64,000 nucleotides of DNA from an uncultured Clostridium sp. (GCA_900539375.1 UQBY01000008.1:45994-109993), one strand, 5' to 3'; positions 34,607 to 43,178 are shown, numbered from the stretch's first letter. Notes: a model not told the origin generated them from the letters alone. A program made the numbers and translations.

Positions 34607-35532
34607 TGGGAATAGCAACTAGAGAAGCTTATGGACAAACTTTGGTGGAGTTAATTGAAAATAAAAATGTAGTGGTTTTAGATGCAGATTTAGCACAAGC
34701 CACAAAAACAGTAGCATTTAAAAAGGCTTGTCCTGAAAGATTTTTTGATATGGGTATATCAGAACAAGATATGATATCAACTTCAGCCGGATTAGCAGCT
34801 AGTGGCAAAATTCCATTTGCTAGTTCATTTGCTATATTTGCAGCAGGAAGAGCTTTTGAACAAATAAGAAATTCAGTATGTTATCCAAAGTTAAATGTAA
34901 AAATTGCTGCAACTCATGCAGGAATAACTGTTGGAGAAGATGGAGGAACTCATCAATCAGTTGAAGATATAGCATTAATGAGAAGTATACCTAATATAGT
35001 TGTATTAAATCCAGCAGATGATGTTGAAGCAAAAGCTATAATACATGCAGCAGCAGAATATTATGGACCAGTATATATAAGACTTGGAAGGGCCGCAACT
35101 CCAACAATTCATAATGAAAATTTTGATTTTAAAATTGGCAAAGGTGAAGTATTAGTTGAAGGAAAAGATGTGGCTATAATTGCAACAGGAATAATGGTAG
35201 CTAAGGCTTTAGAAGCAGCAAAAAGATTAAAAAGTGAAGGGATAAATGCAACAGTTGTAAATATTTCAACTATAAAGCCAATAGATAAGGAACTTATTGT
35301 TAAAGTTGCAAAAGAAACAGGTAAAGTGGTAACAGTAGAAGAACATAGTGTAATTGGTGGATTAGGTTCAGCAGTTAGTGAAGTGTTATCTCAAGAATTT
35401 CCTGTGAAAATGAAATTTATTGGAATAAATGATATGTTTGGTCAATCAGGAACTCCAAATGAATTATTAGAGTATTATGGTTTAACTGAAGAGAACATAT
35501 TTGAAACTACTAAGAATTTTTGTAAAGAATAA
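34606..35532 (+). CDS. Transketolase, C-terminal subunit
   Basis: This 308-residue half contains the pyrimidine-binding domain (FDMGISEQDMISTSAGLAASG, with the catalytic Glu, then SFAIFAAGRAFEQIRN and GEDGGTHQSVEDIALMRSIP) and the transketolase C-terminal domain (about 185-305). It forms a heterotetramer with the N-terminal subunit. The TAATG overlap with the previous gene supports coupling. Transketolase is preferred over DXP synthase because of the split architecture. Confidence 0.92.
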   Translation: MGIATREAYGQTLVELIENKNVVVLDADLAQATKTVAFKKACPERFFDMGISEQDMISTSAGLAASGKIPFASSFAIFAAGRAFEQIRNSVCYPKLNVKIAATHAGITVGEDGGTHQSVEDIALMRSIPNIVVLNPADDVEAKAIIHAAAEYYGPVYIRLGRAATPTIHNENFDFKIGKGEVLVEGKDVAIIATGIMVAKALEAAKRLKSEGINATVVNISTIKPIDKELIVKVAKETGKVVTVEEHSVIGGLGSAVSEVLSQEFPVKMKFIGINDMFGQSGTPNELLEYYGLTEENIFETTKNFCKE

Positions 35533-35575
35533 TAAAAAAGATAGAACACTATAAAAAACATTAGGAGGTATTTAA

Positions 35576-37111
35576 ATGTTGGTAGATTACAATAAATTAC
35601 AAAATGGTTCAGATATAAGAGGTGTAGCTATTGAAGGAGCTGGAAAGAAAGTTAATCTAACTCCTAATGTTACAAAATTTATAGCTTATGGATTTGTAAA
35701 ATTACTAGAGAAAAAAATAAACAAAAAAAGTGAAAATCTAAAAATTGCTGTTGGAATGGATTCAAGAATTTCAGGGCCATCATTAAAGATTGCTGTAATT
35801 GAAGGGTTAAGCAATTTAGGATGTGAAGTATATGATTGTTCAATGGCAACAACTCCAGCAATGTTTATGACAACAGTTTTAGATGAGTATAATTGTGATG
35901 GTTCTATTATGATTACAGCTAGTCATCTTCCTTATTATTATAATGGATTGAAATTCTTTACAAAAGAAGGTGGATGTGAAAAAGATGATATAAAGGAAAT
36001 ACTTTTAGAAGCATGTAAGAGTGAAGATAAGGAAAAGATTTTTGAAAATAAGGGTAATGTTTTAAAGGTTGACCTTATAAGTGTATATTCAAAAGTATTA
36101 GTTGATATGATTAGAAAAGGTGCTAATTCGGAAAAAAATTATGACAAGCCATTGTTAGGATTTAAAATTGCTGTTGATGCAGGAAATGGAGCTGGTGGTT
36201 TTTTTGCACATAAAGTGTTAGAGGTTTTAGGTGCAGATGTTAGTTCTAGCCAGTTTACTGAGCCAGATGGAACATTTCCAAATCATATTCCAAATCCAGA
36301 GAATAAAGAAGCTATGGATTCTATAAGAAGTACTGTATTAGCTAATAATGCTGATATAGGTATAATATTTGATACTGATGTGGATAGAGCAGCTATTGTA
36401 GATTCAAATGGAATGGAAATAAATAAAAATGCACTTATAGCTTTAATTTCTTCTATTATTTTAGAGGAACATCCAAAATCAGTTATAGTAACTGACTCTG
36501 TTACTTCAACAGGTTTAGGTGAATTTATTTCAAAATTAGGTGGAGTTCACCATAGATTTAAAAGAGGATATAGAAATGTTATAAATGAAGCAATAAGATT
36601 AAATAAGGAAGGTAAAGAGTGTTATTTAGCAATTGAAACATCAGGTCATGCAGCTTTAAAAGAAAATTATTTTTTAGATGATGGAGCTTACCTAATAGCT
36701 AAAATTTTAATAAAAATAGCTAAATTAAATGCAGATGGAAAAAAAGTAGAATGTTTAATTAAAGAATTAAAATCCCCATGTGAAAGTTCAGATATTAGAC
36801 TTGAAATAAGAGAAGAAAATTTTAGAGATTATGGGTTAAAAATTGTAGATGATTTAGAAGAGTATGTGAAAAATGTAAGCGGATTTAGTATTGTAAAAGA
36901 AAATTATGAAGGCATTAGAGTAAATTGTGACAAAAATAATGGAGATGGATGGTTTTTACTAAGATTATCATTACATGAACCTGTTTTAGCTTTAAATATA
37001 GAATCAGATATAAAGGGTGGTACTCAAATTATAATAGATAAATTAATGGACTTTTTAAATAGATATGAAAAATTAAGTAAAGACAGTCTTAGAAAAGTTG
37101 AAGTTGCTTAG
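35576..37111 (+). CDS. Phosphohexomutase (phosphomannomutase/phosphoglucomutase family)
   Basis: This 511-residue four-domain alpha-D-phosphohexomutase has the phospho-serine loop TASHLPYYYNGLKFF (about 117-131, with Leu replacing the usual Asn after ASH), the metal loop DTDVDRAAIVD (about 269-279) and the sugar-binding ETSGHAALKENYFLDDGAYL. It interconverts hexose 1- and 6-phosphates. AGGAGG precedes ATG 35576. It is the last gene of the PTS/transketolase series before a bidirectional terminator. The true sugar cannot be read from sequence. Confidence 0.86.
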   Translation: MLVDYNKLQNGSDIRGVAIEGAGKKVNLTPNVTKFIAYGFVKLLEKKINKKSENLKIAVGMDSRISGPSLKIAVIEGLSNLGCEVYDCSMATTPAMFMTTVLDEYNCDGSIMITASHLPYYYNGLKFFTKEGGCEKDDIKEILLEACKSEDKEKIFENKGNVLKVDLISVYSKVLVDMIRKGANSEKNYDKPLLGFKIAVDAGNGAGGFFAHKVLEVLGADVSSSQFTEPDGTFPNHIPNPENKEAMDSIRSTVLANNADIGIIFDTDVDRAAIVDSNGMEINKNALIALISSIILEEHPKSVIVTDSVTSTGLGEFISKLGGVHHRFKRGYRNVINEAIRLNKEGKECYLAIETSGHAALKENYFLDDGAYLIAKILIKIAKLNADGKKVECLIKELKSPCESSDIRLEIREENFRDYGLKIVDDLEEYVKNVSGFSIVKENYEGIRVNCDKNNGDGWFLLRLSLHEPVLALNIESDIKGGTQIIIDKLMDFLNRYEKLSKDSLRKVEVA

Positions 37112-37131
37112 TGTATAGAATAGATTATATA

Positions 37132-37170
37132 AAAAACAGATAGTTAAAGCAAAAAGAACTATCTGTTTTT
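37132..37170. terminator. Bidirectional terminator at the end of the PTS operon
   Basis: AAACAGATAGTT and AACTATCTGTTT form a 12-bp stem with T runs on both strands. Confidence 0.85.
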
Positions 37171-37174
37171 TTAT

Positions 37175-39184
37175 TTAGTTATTTAAATCAAGAAATATAG
37201 ATACAATTTCTTCTGTGCTATTTGAGTCCTTAATTTTCTTAACCATATCTTTATTATCTAATAAAGAATAAAAATTTTTAAAGAATACTTTTGTTGTGGA
37301 TATATCTTTAAATTTTAAAGCAAGGATAAGGATTAAATCTATATTTTCTTCATTCCAAATAATAGGATTATTTAATTTAATTATACATATTTTTGGTGAT
37401 AAAACTAATTCTTCATGAGCATGAGGAATAGTTATGCCATTACCAATTATTGTAGAATCCTTTTCTTCTCTATCTAAAATATCTTTATAAAATCCTGGCT
37501 TAACTATTTTACCATCCTTCTCCATTATTAAAGCATATTTTTTTATTGTATCAAGATAGGATAGCTTTCCATCATCTATAAAACAATAATCAGCCGATAT
37601 AATATTATTAATGTTTAAATTATTATTTTGAATTTCTTCTACAATATGGTTATTTTTAATTTTACTTTTACTTAAAAATTCTCTTATATGTTCAATATCA
37701 GTTTCATTTATAAAAGTACTTACACATACAACTTTAGGTATCTTTTTAGATAATGCAATAGTACTAATTATTATATCGTTTTCTTCAATGATTTCATCTG
37801 TTAAATATTTTATAGGAATTACTCCATTTATTTCTAATTCAGGAAGTTGTTTTCCTAATCTATTAGCTACCATTTGAGAAGTTCCAATACCACTAGAACA
37901 TACTACAATAGCTTTTGTTTTATTATTAAGTCTATCTATTGCAGCTGCAATGTGAAGAGCAATATAACCAACTTCATCTTCATTTATAGAAATATTAAAT
38001 TTCTTTTCAAATATGCTATTACATGACCAAGTGGCTCCAAACACACTTAAATATTCTTCTTTTATTCTTTGAAGTAGAGGATTTCTAAGTTCTAAATTAT
38101 TTTTAAGCCTTATTATAGTTGGTCTTAAGTGAATAACAAGGCCTGTTAATAATATTTTATCTTCAGATAAATCAACTCTAAGAATATCAGATACAAGAGA
38201 TATTATTTCTTTTGCTAATTCAACATATATATCATTTTGAGAATTGATTATAGAATTATAATCATCAAGGGAAATATCATGTTGAATTTTTGAACCTAAC
38301 ATATGAAGACATATATAAGCAATTTCTTTTTCTGGAATTTCAAGATTTAAAGCCTTGCTTAATTCTTCTACAACCCATTTTGCAATATCATATTCTTTAT
38401 TATTTTTAATATCTTCAAAATTATCCTCTTCCATATAAATATTTTTATCAAATTTTATTCTTTCAATAGCTATAGCAATATGAACTATTAAATTTACAAA
38501 GGCTTGGTCAGTAAAATAATATCCTAATTTTTCTTCGGATTTTTGAATTATACCTTGAATTGAATAAAAATCTAATTTAGGAAAAAACATTTTTATTTTG
38601 TTATAATTTATATAATCTATTCTATAATCAAGCTTGTCTATTTCTGCATCATCAATATTATTATTTTCATCATTTATTTCATGAAATAAGCTCATCATAG
38701 CATCTCTAAATACGTTTTCATCACCCTCAATCCATAATCCTTGATTTTGTTTTCTAATAAGATTTAAGTTGTGATTTTTTAACCATTTTTCTACATATGA
38801 CAAATCTGATAATATAGTATTTTTACTACAATATAAATCATCAGCAAAAAGTTGAATAGTGTATGTATATCTATTTTTAAAAAGAGTTTTTAAAATATAT
38901 TTTTGTCTGTATGTAGATGAATATATGTTATCTAAAACAATATTTAATTTTTCTTTTAATAATATTCTTTGTTCTTTATCAATGTTTAAATATATACCAA
39001 TGCTAGGCTTTTTTACAAGTTCAATATTTAAGTCATGAAAATCCATTTCCAATTCTTGAAGATAGTTACGTATAGTTTTTGGACTAACATTTAATTTAGA
39101 TGAAATAGTTGATACAGTAATGGGCTCATAGTTTTCAATAAGCATAAGCATTATTTGTTTCTTTTTATTTTCTTTAGCATTCAT
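37175..39184 (-). CDS. PRD-containing PTS-regulated transcriptional activator (BglG/MtlR/LicR type)
   Basis: This 669-residue regulator begins with an HTH domain (about 1-60, VSTISSKLNVSPKTIRNYLQ) and a second HTH/Mga-like region, followed by two PRDs (about 190-400; conserved His in LIVHIAIAIER and HMLGSKIQHD). A IIB-like domain follows (VVCSSGIGTSQMVANRLG), then a C-terminal IIA-like domain (IIGNGITIPHAHEELVL). Phosphorylation by HPr and the PTS proteins would tune its activity to sugar supply. DNA-binding HTHs rather than an RNA-binding CAT domain make it an activator, not an antiterminator. The GGGGG ribosome site lies about 10 bases before ATG 39184. It likely controls the PTS genes and the divergent IIB gene. 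Confidence 0.9.
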   Translation of the reverse strand: MNAKENKKKQIMLMLIENYEPITVSTISSKLNVSPKTIRNYLQELEMDFHDLNIELVKKPSIGIYLNIDKEQRILLKEKLNIVLDNIYSSTYRQKYILKTLFKNRYTYTIQLFADDLYCSKNTILSDLSYVEKWLKNHNLNLIRKQNQGLWIEGDENVFRDAMMSLFHEINDENNNIDDAEIDKLDYRIDYINYNKIKMFFPKLDFYSIQGIIQKSEEKLGYYFTDQAFVNLIVHIAIAIERIKFDKNIYMEEDNFEDIKNNKEYDIAKWVVEELSKALNLEIPEKEIAYICLHMLGSKIQHDISLDDYNSIINSQNDIYVELAKEIISLVSDILRVDLSEDKILLTGLVIHLRPTIIRLKNNLELRNPLLQRIKEEYLSVFGATWSCNSIFEKKFNISINEDEVGYIALHIAAAIDRLNNKTKAIVVCSSGIGTSQMVANRLGKQLPELEINGVIPIKYLTDEIIEENDIIISTIALSKKIPKVVCVSTFINETDIEHIREFLSKSKIKNNHIVEEIQNNNLNINNIISADYCFIDDGKLSYLDTIKKYALIMEKDGKIVKPGFYKDILDREEKDSTIIGNGITIPHAHEELVLSPKICIIKLNNPIIWNEENIDLILILALKFKDISTTKVFFKNFYSLLDNKDMVKKIKDSNSTEEIVSIFLDLNN

Positions 39185-39211
39185 AACTTTTTACCCCCAC
39201 AAAGAATTATA

Positions 39212-39239
39212 TATATTATTATGATATCATAATAATATA
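39212..39239. promoter_or_regulatory. 28-bp perfect palindrome upstream of the PRD regulator gene
   Basis: The sequence is centred on GAT|ATC (39225/39226); all 14 base pairs on either side are complementary. It lies 27 bases from the start codon of the regulator gene, within its probable promoter or leader, in the divergent intergenic region. It could be a dimeric protein-binding site. Confidence 0.45.
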
Positions 39240-39269
39240 AGTAAATCCTATATAGCATTAGTTCACAGA

Positions 39270-39288
39270 TTACCACATTAATATGGAA
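39270..39288. promoter_or_regulatory. Operator-like site 4 of the PTS locus
   Basis: TTACCACATTAATATGGAA lies between the divergent PRD regulator gene and the solitary IIB gene. It matches sites 1-3 at most positions, which links this promoter region to the main PTS operon. Confidence 0.5.
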
Positions 39289-39405
39289 AAAGCAAATTTT
39301 TCAAAAGTAAAATTGTAAAATCAGTTATAATGTTGTAGATAATTATATATTTTTGTATAATAAAATAATAAATATAAAATATTAATTGGAAAGGAAGTTT
39401 AATTT

Positions 39406-39726
39406 ATGAATATAGTGGCAGTAACGGCATGCTTAACTGGAATTGCACATACATATCTAGCAGCAGAATCTTTAGAAAGACATGCAAAAGCAAAGGGTAT
39501 TAAAATAAAAGTTGAAACACAAGGTGCAATAGGAATAGAAAACAAAATAACATTAGAGGATATAAAAAAGGCAGATGCAGTTATTTTAACTAATAATATT
39601 GAGATAGAAGATGTTGAAAGATTTGAGGAAAAATATATTTTAAAAGTATCAGTAAAAGATTTGGTAAGAAATCCAGATGAAGTATTACAAAAGGTTCAAA
39701 ATTATGTTAATGGTATATCTTCTTAA
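39406..39726 (+). CDS. Solitary PTS fructose-family IIB component
   Basis: This 106-residue protein is homologous to the IIB at 29533: NIVAVTACLTGIAHTYLAAE, with Cys9 in the active loop, and VETQGAIGIENKI. The loop reads CLTG instead of CPTG. No IIC gene is adjacent, and it is divergent from the PRD regulator across the operator-bearing region. It could serve the main transporter as a second phosphocarrier or transmit sugar status to the regulator's PTS domains. It is followed by a MerR gene 30 bases later. Function as a regulator is inference. Confidence 0.88.
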   Translation: MNIVAVTACLTGIAHTYLAAESLERHAKAKGIKIKVETQGAIGIENKITLEDIKKADAVILTNNIEIEDVERFEEKYILKVSVKDLVRNPDEVLQKVQNYVNGISS

Positions 39727-39756
39727 AAGATGAAAATAAAAAAGGAAGGGAATAAT

Positions 39757-40155
39757 ATGACAATAAAAGAAGTAAGTGAAAAATATGATATATCTCCAGA
39801 TACTCTTCGTTATTATGAACGTATAGGGTTAATTCCAAAGGTGCCACGAAACAAAAGTGGAATTAGAGATTATGATAAAGAATCTTGTGGTTGGATTGAG
39901 TTAATGAAATGTATGAGAAAAGCAGGAGTTCAAATAGAAGCATTAATAGAATATGTTAGTTTATTTAAAGAAGGAGATAGCACTATTAATGCAAGAAAAG
40001 AACTTCTTATTGAACAACGTAATAAATTAATTGAAAAAATGGAAGATATGCAAGATTCTTTAGATAGGTTAAATTATAAAATTAACCGTTATGAACAGGG
40101 TCTTATGGTAACTGAAAAAAAGCTAAAGGCTATTGAAGAAGAACGTAATAAATAA
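39757..40155 (+). CDS. MerR-family transcriptional regulator
   Basis: This 132-residue protein has a winged-helix N-terminus (TIKEVSEKYDISPDTLRYYE and RIGLIPKVPRN, with RDYDKES and CMRKAGVQIEALIEY) and a coiled-coil dimerisation helix (about 75-130). It has no Cys cluster at the C-terminus, so it resembles AdhR-like MerR proteins rather than metal sensors. ATG 39757 follows GGAAGGG. It shares a transcript with the solitary IIB. Arg codons CGT and CGA are frequent here. The target is unknown; local sugar genes or itself are likely. Confidence 0.85.
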   Translation: MTIKEVSEKYDISPDTLRYYERIGLIPKVPRNKSGIRDYDKESCGWIELMKCMRKAGVQIEALIEYVSLFKEGDSTINARKELLIEQRNKLIEKMEDMQDSLDRLNYKINRYEQGLMVTEKKLKAIEEERNK

Positions 40156-40255
40156 AAATTTTTAAAATTATTTTATTAATATAACAAAATAATAAAATAA
40201 ATGTGATATAATGTTAAATAAAAATATTTTAAAAAATTTAGGAGTGTGATTACAT

Positions 40256-41506
40256 TTGGATTCCAGTTATACGGGGCAGGTAATAATTTTAGTTATCTTG
40301 CTGTTAATGTCAGGCTTTTTCTCTATGTCAGAAACAGCATTAATGTCATTAAGTAAAATTAGAATAAGAAATATGGTAGATGAAGGTGTTAAAGGAGCTA
40401 AACTTGTTGAGAAATTAACAGAAACTCCAAATAAGCTTTTAGGTGCAATACTAATAGGTAATAATATAGTAAATATAGGTGCATCTTCAATAGCAACATC
40501 ATTAGCAGTTAAAATTTTTAACGGAAGTGATTCAGCAGTAGCAATATCAACAGGTGTTATGACTGTTTTAGTACTTATTTTTGGTGAAATAACTCCAAAA
40601 ACTGTAGCTAAACAAAAATCAGAGGCAGTTTCATTAAAGGTTGCAAAACCAGTGCAATTTTTTGTTGGAGTATTTAAACCATTCGTTTTCTTATTTACTG
40701 CTATTTCATCTTTATTTATAAGATTATTAGGAGCAGATCCAAATGAAGCAGAGCCATTTATAACTGAAGAAGAGTTAAAGACAATGGTTGGAGTAAGTGA
40801 AGAAGAGGGAGTTCTTGAAGATGTTGAAAAAGAAATGATTTTCAATGTTTTTGACTTTGGAGACCAACAAGTAAAAGACGTTATGGTTCAAAGAGTTGAT
40901 ATGACAACAATAAGTGTTGAAGATAAATATAATGAAATTTTAGAAGTAATAAAAAGAGACCAATTTTCAAGAATACCAGTATATGAAGAAACTATTGATA
41001 ATATAGTTGGTGTTTTAAATGTAAAAGATCTAATATTAGCAAATGAAAATAAAGAACATTTTAAACTTAAAGATTATATGAGAGATCCTTTTTATACATT
41101 TGAATTTAAAAAAGTTACTGAAGTATTTAATGAAATGAAGAAAAATAGAATTCATATGGCAGTTGTACTAGATGAATATGGTGGAACTGTAGGAATTGTT
41201 ACTTTAGAGGACCTTGTAGAAGAAATTGTTGGTGAAATTGAAGATGAATATGATGAACATGATGATAAAGTAAAAGTTGTTAAAGAAGATGAATATATAG
41301 TTGATGGAAGTGCTAAACTTGATGAAATAAGTGACCTTATAGGAGTTAATATGGAATCTGAAGAATTGGATTCTGTTGGAGGTCTTATAATTGAAGAACT
41401 AGGAAGAATGCCAGAAGAAAATGAAGAAATAACTATAGGAAAAATAAAATTCAAAGTAGAAGAAGTTGAAAAAAATCGTATTAAAAAGGTTAGAATTTAC
41501 ACTTAA
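40256..41506 (+). CDS. CNNM/CorC-type membrane protein with CBS domains (HlyC/TlyC family)
   Basis: This 416-residue protein has a DUF21/CNNM transmembrane domain (about 8-165, with LSGFF-type start LLMSGFFSMSETALMSLSK and IGNNIVNIGASSIATSLA). Two CBS domains (about 205-325) and a C-terminal CorC/HlyC domain (about 340-415) follow. Family members mediate Mg2+ or related divalent cation efflux or homeostasis; the hemolysin name is historical. The start is TTG 40256 after TAGGAG. It is monocistronic and ends with a short terminator. Confidence 0.88.
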   Translation: MDSSYTGQVIILVILLLMSGFFSMSETALMSLSKIRIRNMVDEGVKGAKLVEKLTETPNKLLGAILIGNNIVNIGASSIATSLAVKIFNGSDSAVAISTGVMTVLVLIFGEITPKTVAKQKSEAVSLKVAKPVQFFVGVFKPFVFLFTAISSLFIRLLGADPNEAEPFITEEELKTMVGVSEEEGVLEDVEKEMIFNVFDFGDQQVKDVMVQRVDMTTISVEDKYNEILEVIKRDQFSRIPVYEETIDNIVGVLNVKDLILANENKEHFKLKDYMRDPFYTFEFKKVTEVFNEMKKNRIHMAVVLDEYGGTVGIVTLEDLVEEIVGEIEDEYDEHDDKVKVVKEDEYIVDGSAKLDEISDLIGVNMESEELDSVGGLIIEELGRMPEENEEITIGKIKFKVEEVEKNRIKKVRIYT

Positions 41507-41533
41507 AAAAGGGTAGCATAAAGCTACCCTTTA
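41507..41533 (+). terminator. Terminator after the CNNM gene
   Basis: GGGTAGC-ATAAA-GCTACCC stem followed by TTT, immediately after the stop codon. Confidence 0.75.
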
Positions 41534-41562
41534 AAATTACTTTTTTATTAGGAGAAAATTTT

Positions 41563-42021
41563 ATGAGTTTTATGTATGAAGCAATAAAAGAAGGGCTAAA
41601 AGCATATGAAGAAGGAGAAATTCCTATTGGAGCAGTTATAGTTAAAGATGGAGTTATTATTGGAAGAGGACATAATCGTAAAGAAATAGAAAAAAATCCA
41701 ACAAGACATGCAGAAATAATAGCTATAGAGGAAGCTTGCAAAACTATTGGAGATTGGAGATTATTAGGATGTGAAATGTATGTTACATTAGAACCATGCC
41801 CAATGTGTACTGGAGCAATTATTCAAAGTAGAATATCTAAACTTATTATAGGAACTTTTAATAAAGATATGGGAGCTTGTGGTTCAGTAGTTAATTTAAT
41901 TGATAATAGAAATCTTAATTCTTTTGTTGAAGTAGTTTGGTCATATGATGAGAGATGTGGAAATTTATTAATGGATTTTTTTTATGCAAAACGGAATGAA
42001 AAATTTAGAAGGGAGTGTTAA
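41563..42021 (+). CDS. tadA: tRNA adenosine(34) deaminase
   Basis: This 152-residue zinc deaminase has the catalytic HAEI motif (TRHAEIIAIEEAC) and PCPMCTGAII zinc ligands. It converts A34 to inosine in tRNA-Arg(ACG), which allows decoding of CGN codons. Length and motif spacing match TadA rather than cytidine deaminases. GGAG precedes ATG 41563. The stop codon lies inside the stem of a large hairpin that separates it from the convergent LacI-type gene. Confidence 0.92.
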   Translation: MSFMYEAIKEGLKAYEEGEIPIGAVIVKDGVIIGRGHNRKEIEKNPTRHAEIIAIEEACKTIGDWRLLGCEMYVTLEPCPMCTGAIIQSRISKLIIGTFNKDMGACGSVVNLIDNRNLNSFVEVVWSYDERCGNLLMDFFYAKRNEKFRREC

Positions 42022-42054
42022 ATGGAAAATATTATTTAATGCTCCCTTCTAAAT
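42003..42054. terminator. Hairpin overlapping the tadA stop
   Basis: ATTTAGAAGGGAG pairs with CTCCCTTCTAAAT (13 bp) across a 26-base loop that contains the tadA stop codon. A second small hairpin (AAATCA / TGATTT) follows. It likely acts as a terminator between convergent genes. Confidence 0.55.
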
Positions 42055-42067
42055 CAAGAAATTGATT

Positions 42068-43078
42068 TTAGCTAGTTGTTTCTCGAATAAATAGATTAGT
42101 GTCAATAGTTATATGTTGCGTTTTCAATAATTGTCCTCTTTTTTTTAAGTTTATTTGTCTTAACATTAATTTTATTGATTCATTTGCAATCTTAGTTACA
42201 TCTTGCCCTACGGTTGTAATTGGAATTATTGCTTCAGTAGATATTGGAGAATTATCAAATCCTATTATTTCATATTCATCAGGAATATCTTTTTTATTTC
42301 TTATAAGAATATTTAATAGTATATTAGCATGAGTGTCATTACTAACAAATATACCTTTCTTTATTTTAGGATAATCCTTATCTATTTGTTTATATATATT
42401 ATATATATCATCATAAGAAGATTTAAAAGAACTTCCCTTATCTGATAAATAAAGTTTATATTTTACATGTCTATTTTCACATGCATCTTTAAATGCCTCA
42501 ATACGTTTATATGAAGGCATATCTTTACTTACATCATTATTAATGTGTATAAGAATATCACAATTATTATCAATTAATAAATTAGTAGCTTTTAAAGCAC
42601 CTGAATAATTATCACTATTAATACTAGAAATATATTTGTCTTCACGTTCTATACCTACAATTGGTATATCTAAAGAGCTTAAGATTTTAGAATCAATAGA
42701 ATTACTTAATAATATTAAACCTTCAATTTTATATGATAATAGCTCTTTAATATAATTCATTTCTTCATTTGGATTTGAATTTCCTAAAAATACTAGAAAT
42801 TTATAATTATATTTTGGATATGTATTAATAATATGATTCAATAAATTAGAATAATAGTGTAGATATAAATTAGGAATAATTATTCCAATTATTTCAGTCC
42901 TTCCGTTTGCAAGACTTCTTGCTACTTTATTTTCTTTATAATCTAAGTCAATTAATGCCTTTTCAATTTTTTCAATTGATTCCTTTTTTAAGGTTTCAGG
43001 AGCATTGAAATATCTAGAAATAGTTGTTTTGGAAAAATTCGTATATTTTGAAATATCACTAAATGTAACTTTTTTTAT
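42068..43078 (-). CDS. LacI-family repressor of the sucrose ABC operon, with apparent ATA start
   Basis: The frame translates to a full LacI-type protein of 336 residues: an N-terminal HTH (KKVTFSDISKYTNFSKTTIS, then RYFNAPETLKKE) and hinge (VARSLANGRTEIIGIIIPN), then a sugar-binding core (EIIGFDNSPISTEAIIPITT, IDTNLFIRE). No ATG, GTG or TTG lies in frame before the HTH. The only well-placed codon is ATA at 43078-43076, 8 bases after AAGGAGG (43093-43087); ATT 43084 and GTT 43081 are the other options. A TTG at 42841 would delete the whole DNA-binding domain. It is thus a rare-start gene or a start-codon mutant. It should bind the GTAACCGGTTAC operators in front of the ABC operon. Confidence 0.8.
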   Translation of the reverse strand: MKKVTFSDISKYTNFSKTTISRYFNAPETLKKESIEKIEKALIDLDYKENKVARSLANGRTEIIGIIIPNLYLHYYSNLLNHIINTYPKYNYKFLVFLGNSNPNEEMNYIKELLSYKIEGLILLSNSIDSKILSSLDIPIVGIEREDKYISSINSDNYSGALKATNLLIDNNCDILIHINNDVSKDMPSYKRIEAFKDACENRHVKYKLYLSDKGSSFKSSYDDIYNIYKQIDKDYPKIKKGIFVSNDTHANILLNILIRNKKDIPDEYEIIGFDNSPISTEAIIPITTVGQDVTKIANESIKLMLRQINLKKRGQLLKTQHITIDTNLFIRETTS

Positions 43079-43140
43079 AACAATCGCCTCCTTATATATA
43101 ATATTATATCAAAAAAAGTCTTTTTTATATAGTTTTTATA

Positions 43141-43169
43141 TTGACATGAAAACTATATCATGGTAATAT
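43141..43169 (+). promoter_or_regulatory. Promoter of the sucrose ABC operon
   Basis: TTGACA (43141-43146), 17 bp, TAATAT (43164-43169), near-perfect consensus. Transcription should start near 43176, just before the first operator. Confidence 0.85.
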
Positions 43170-43178
43170 AAAGACAAA

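Noticed and set aside
36000..37111. Reading of the phosphohexomutase as phosphoglucosamine mutase GlmM.
   Set aside because: The active loop is TASHLPYYYNGLKFF and the length is 511 residues, against about 450 and TASHNP for GlmM. The operon context is catabolic.
40267..40845. 192-residue open frame on the minus strand.
   Set aside because: It lies wholly inside the CNNM gene, has no ribosome site of its own and gives low-complexity Ser/Thr/Ile-rich sequence, so it is a shadow of the real gene.
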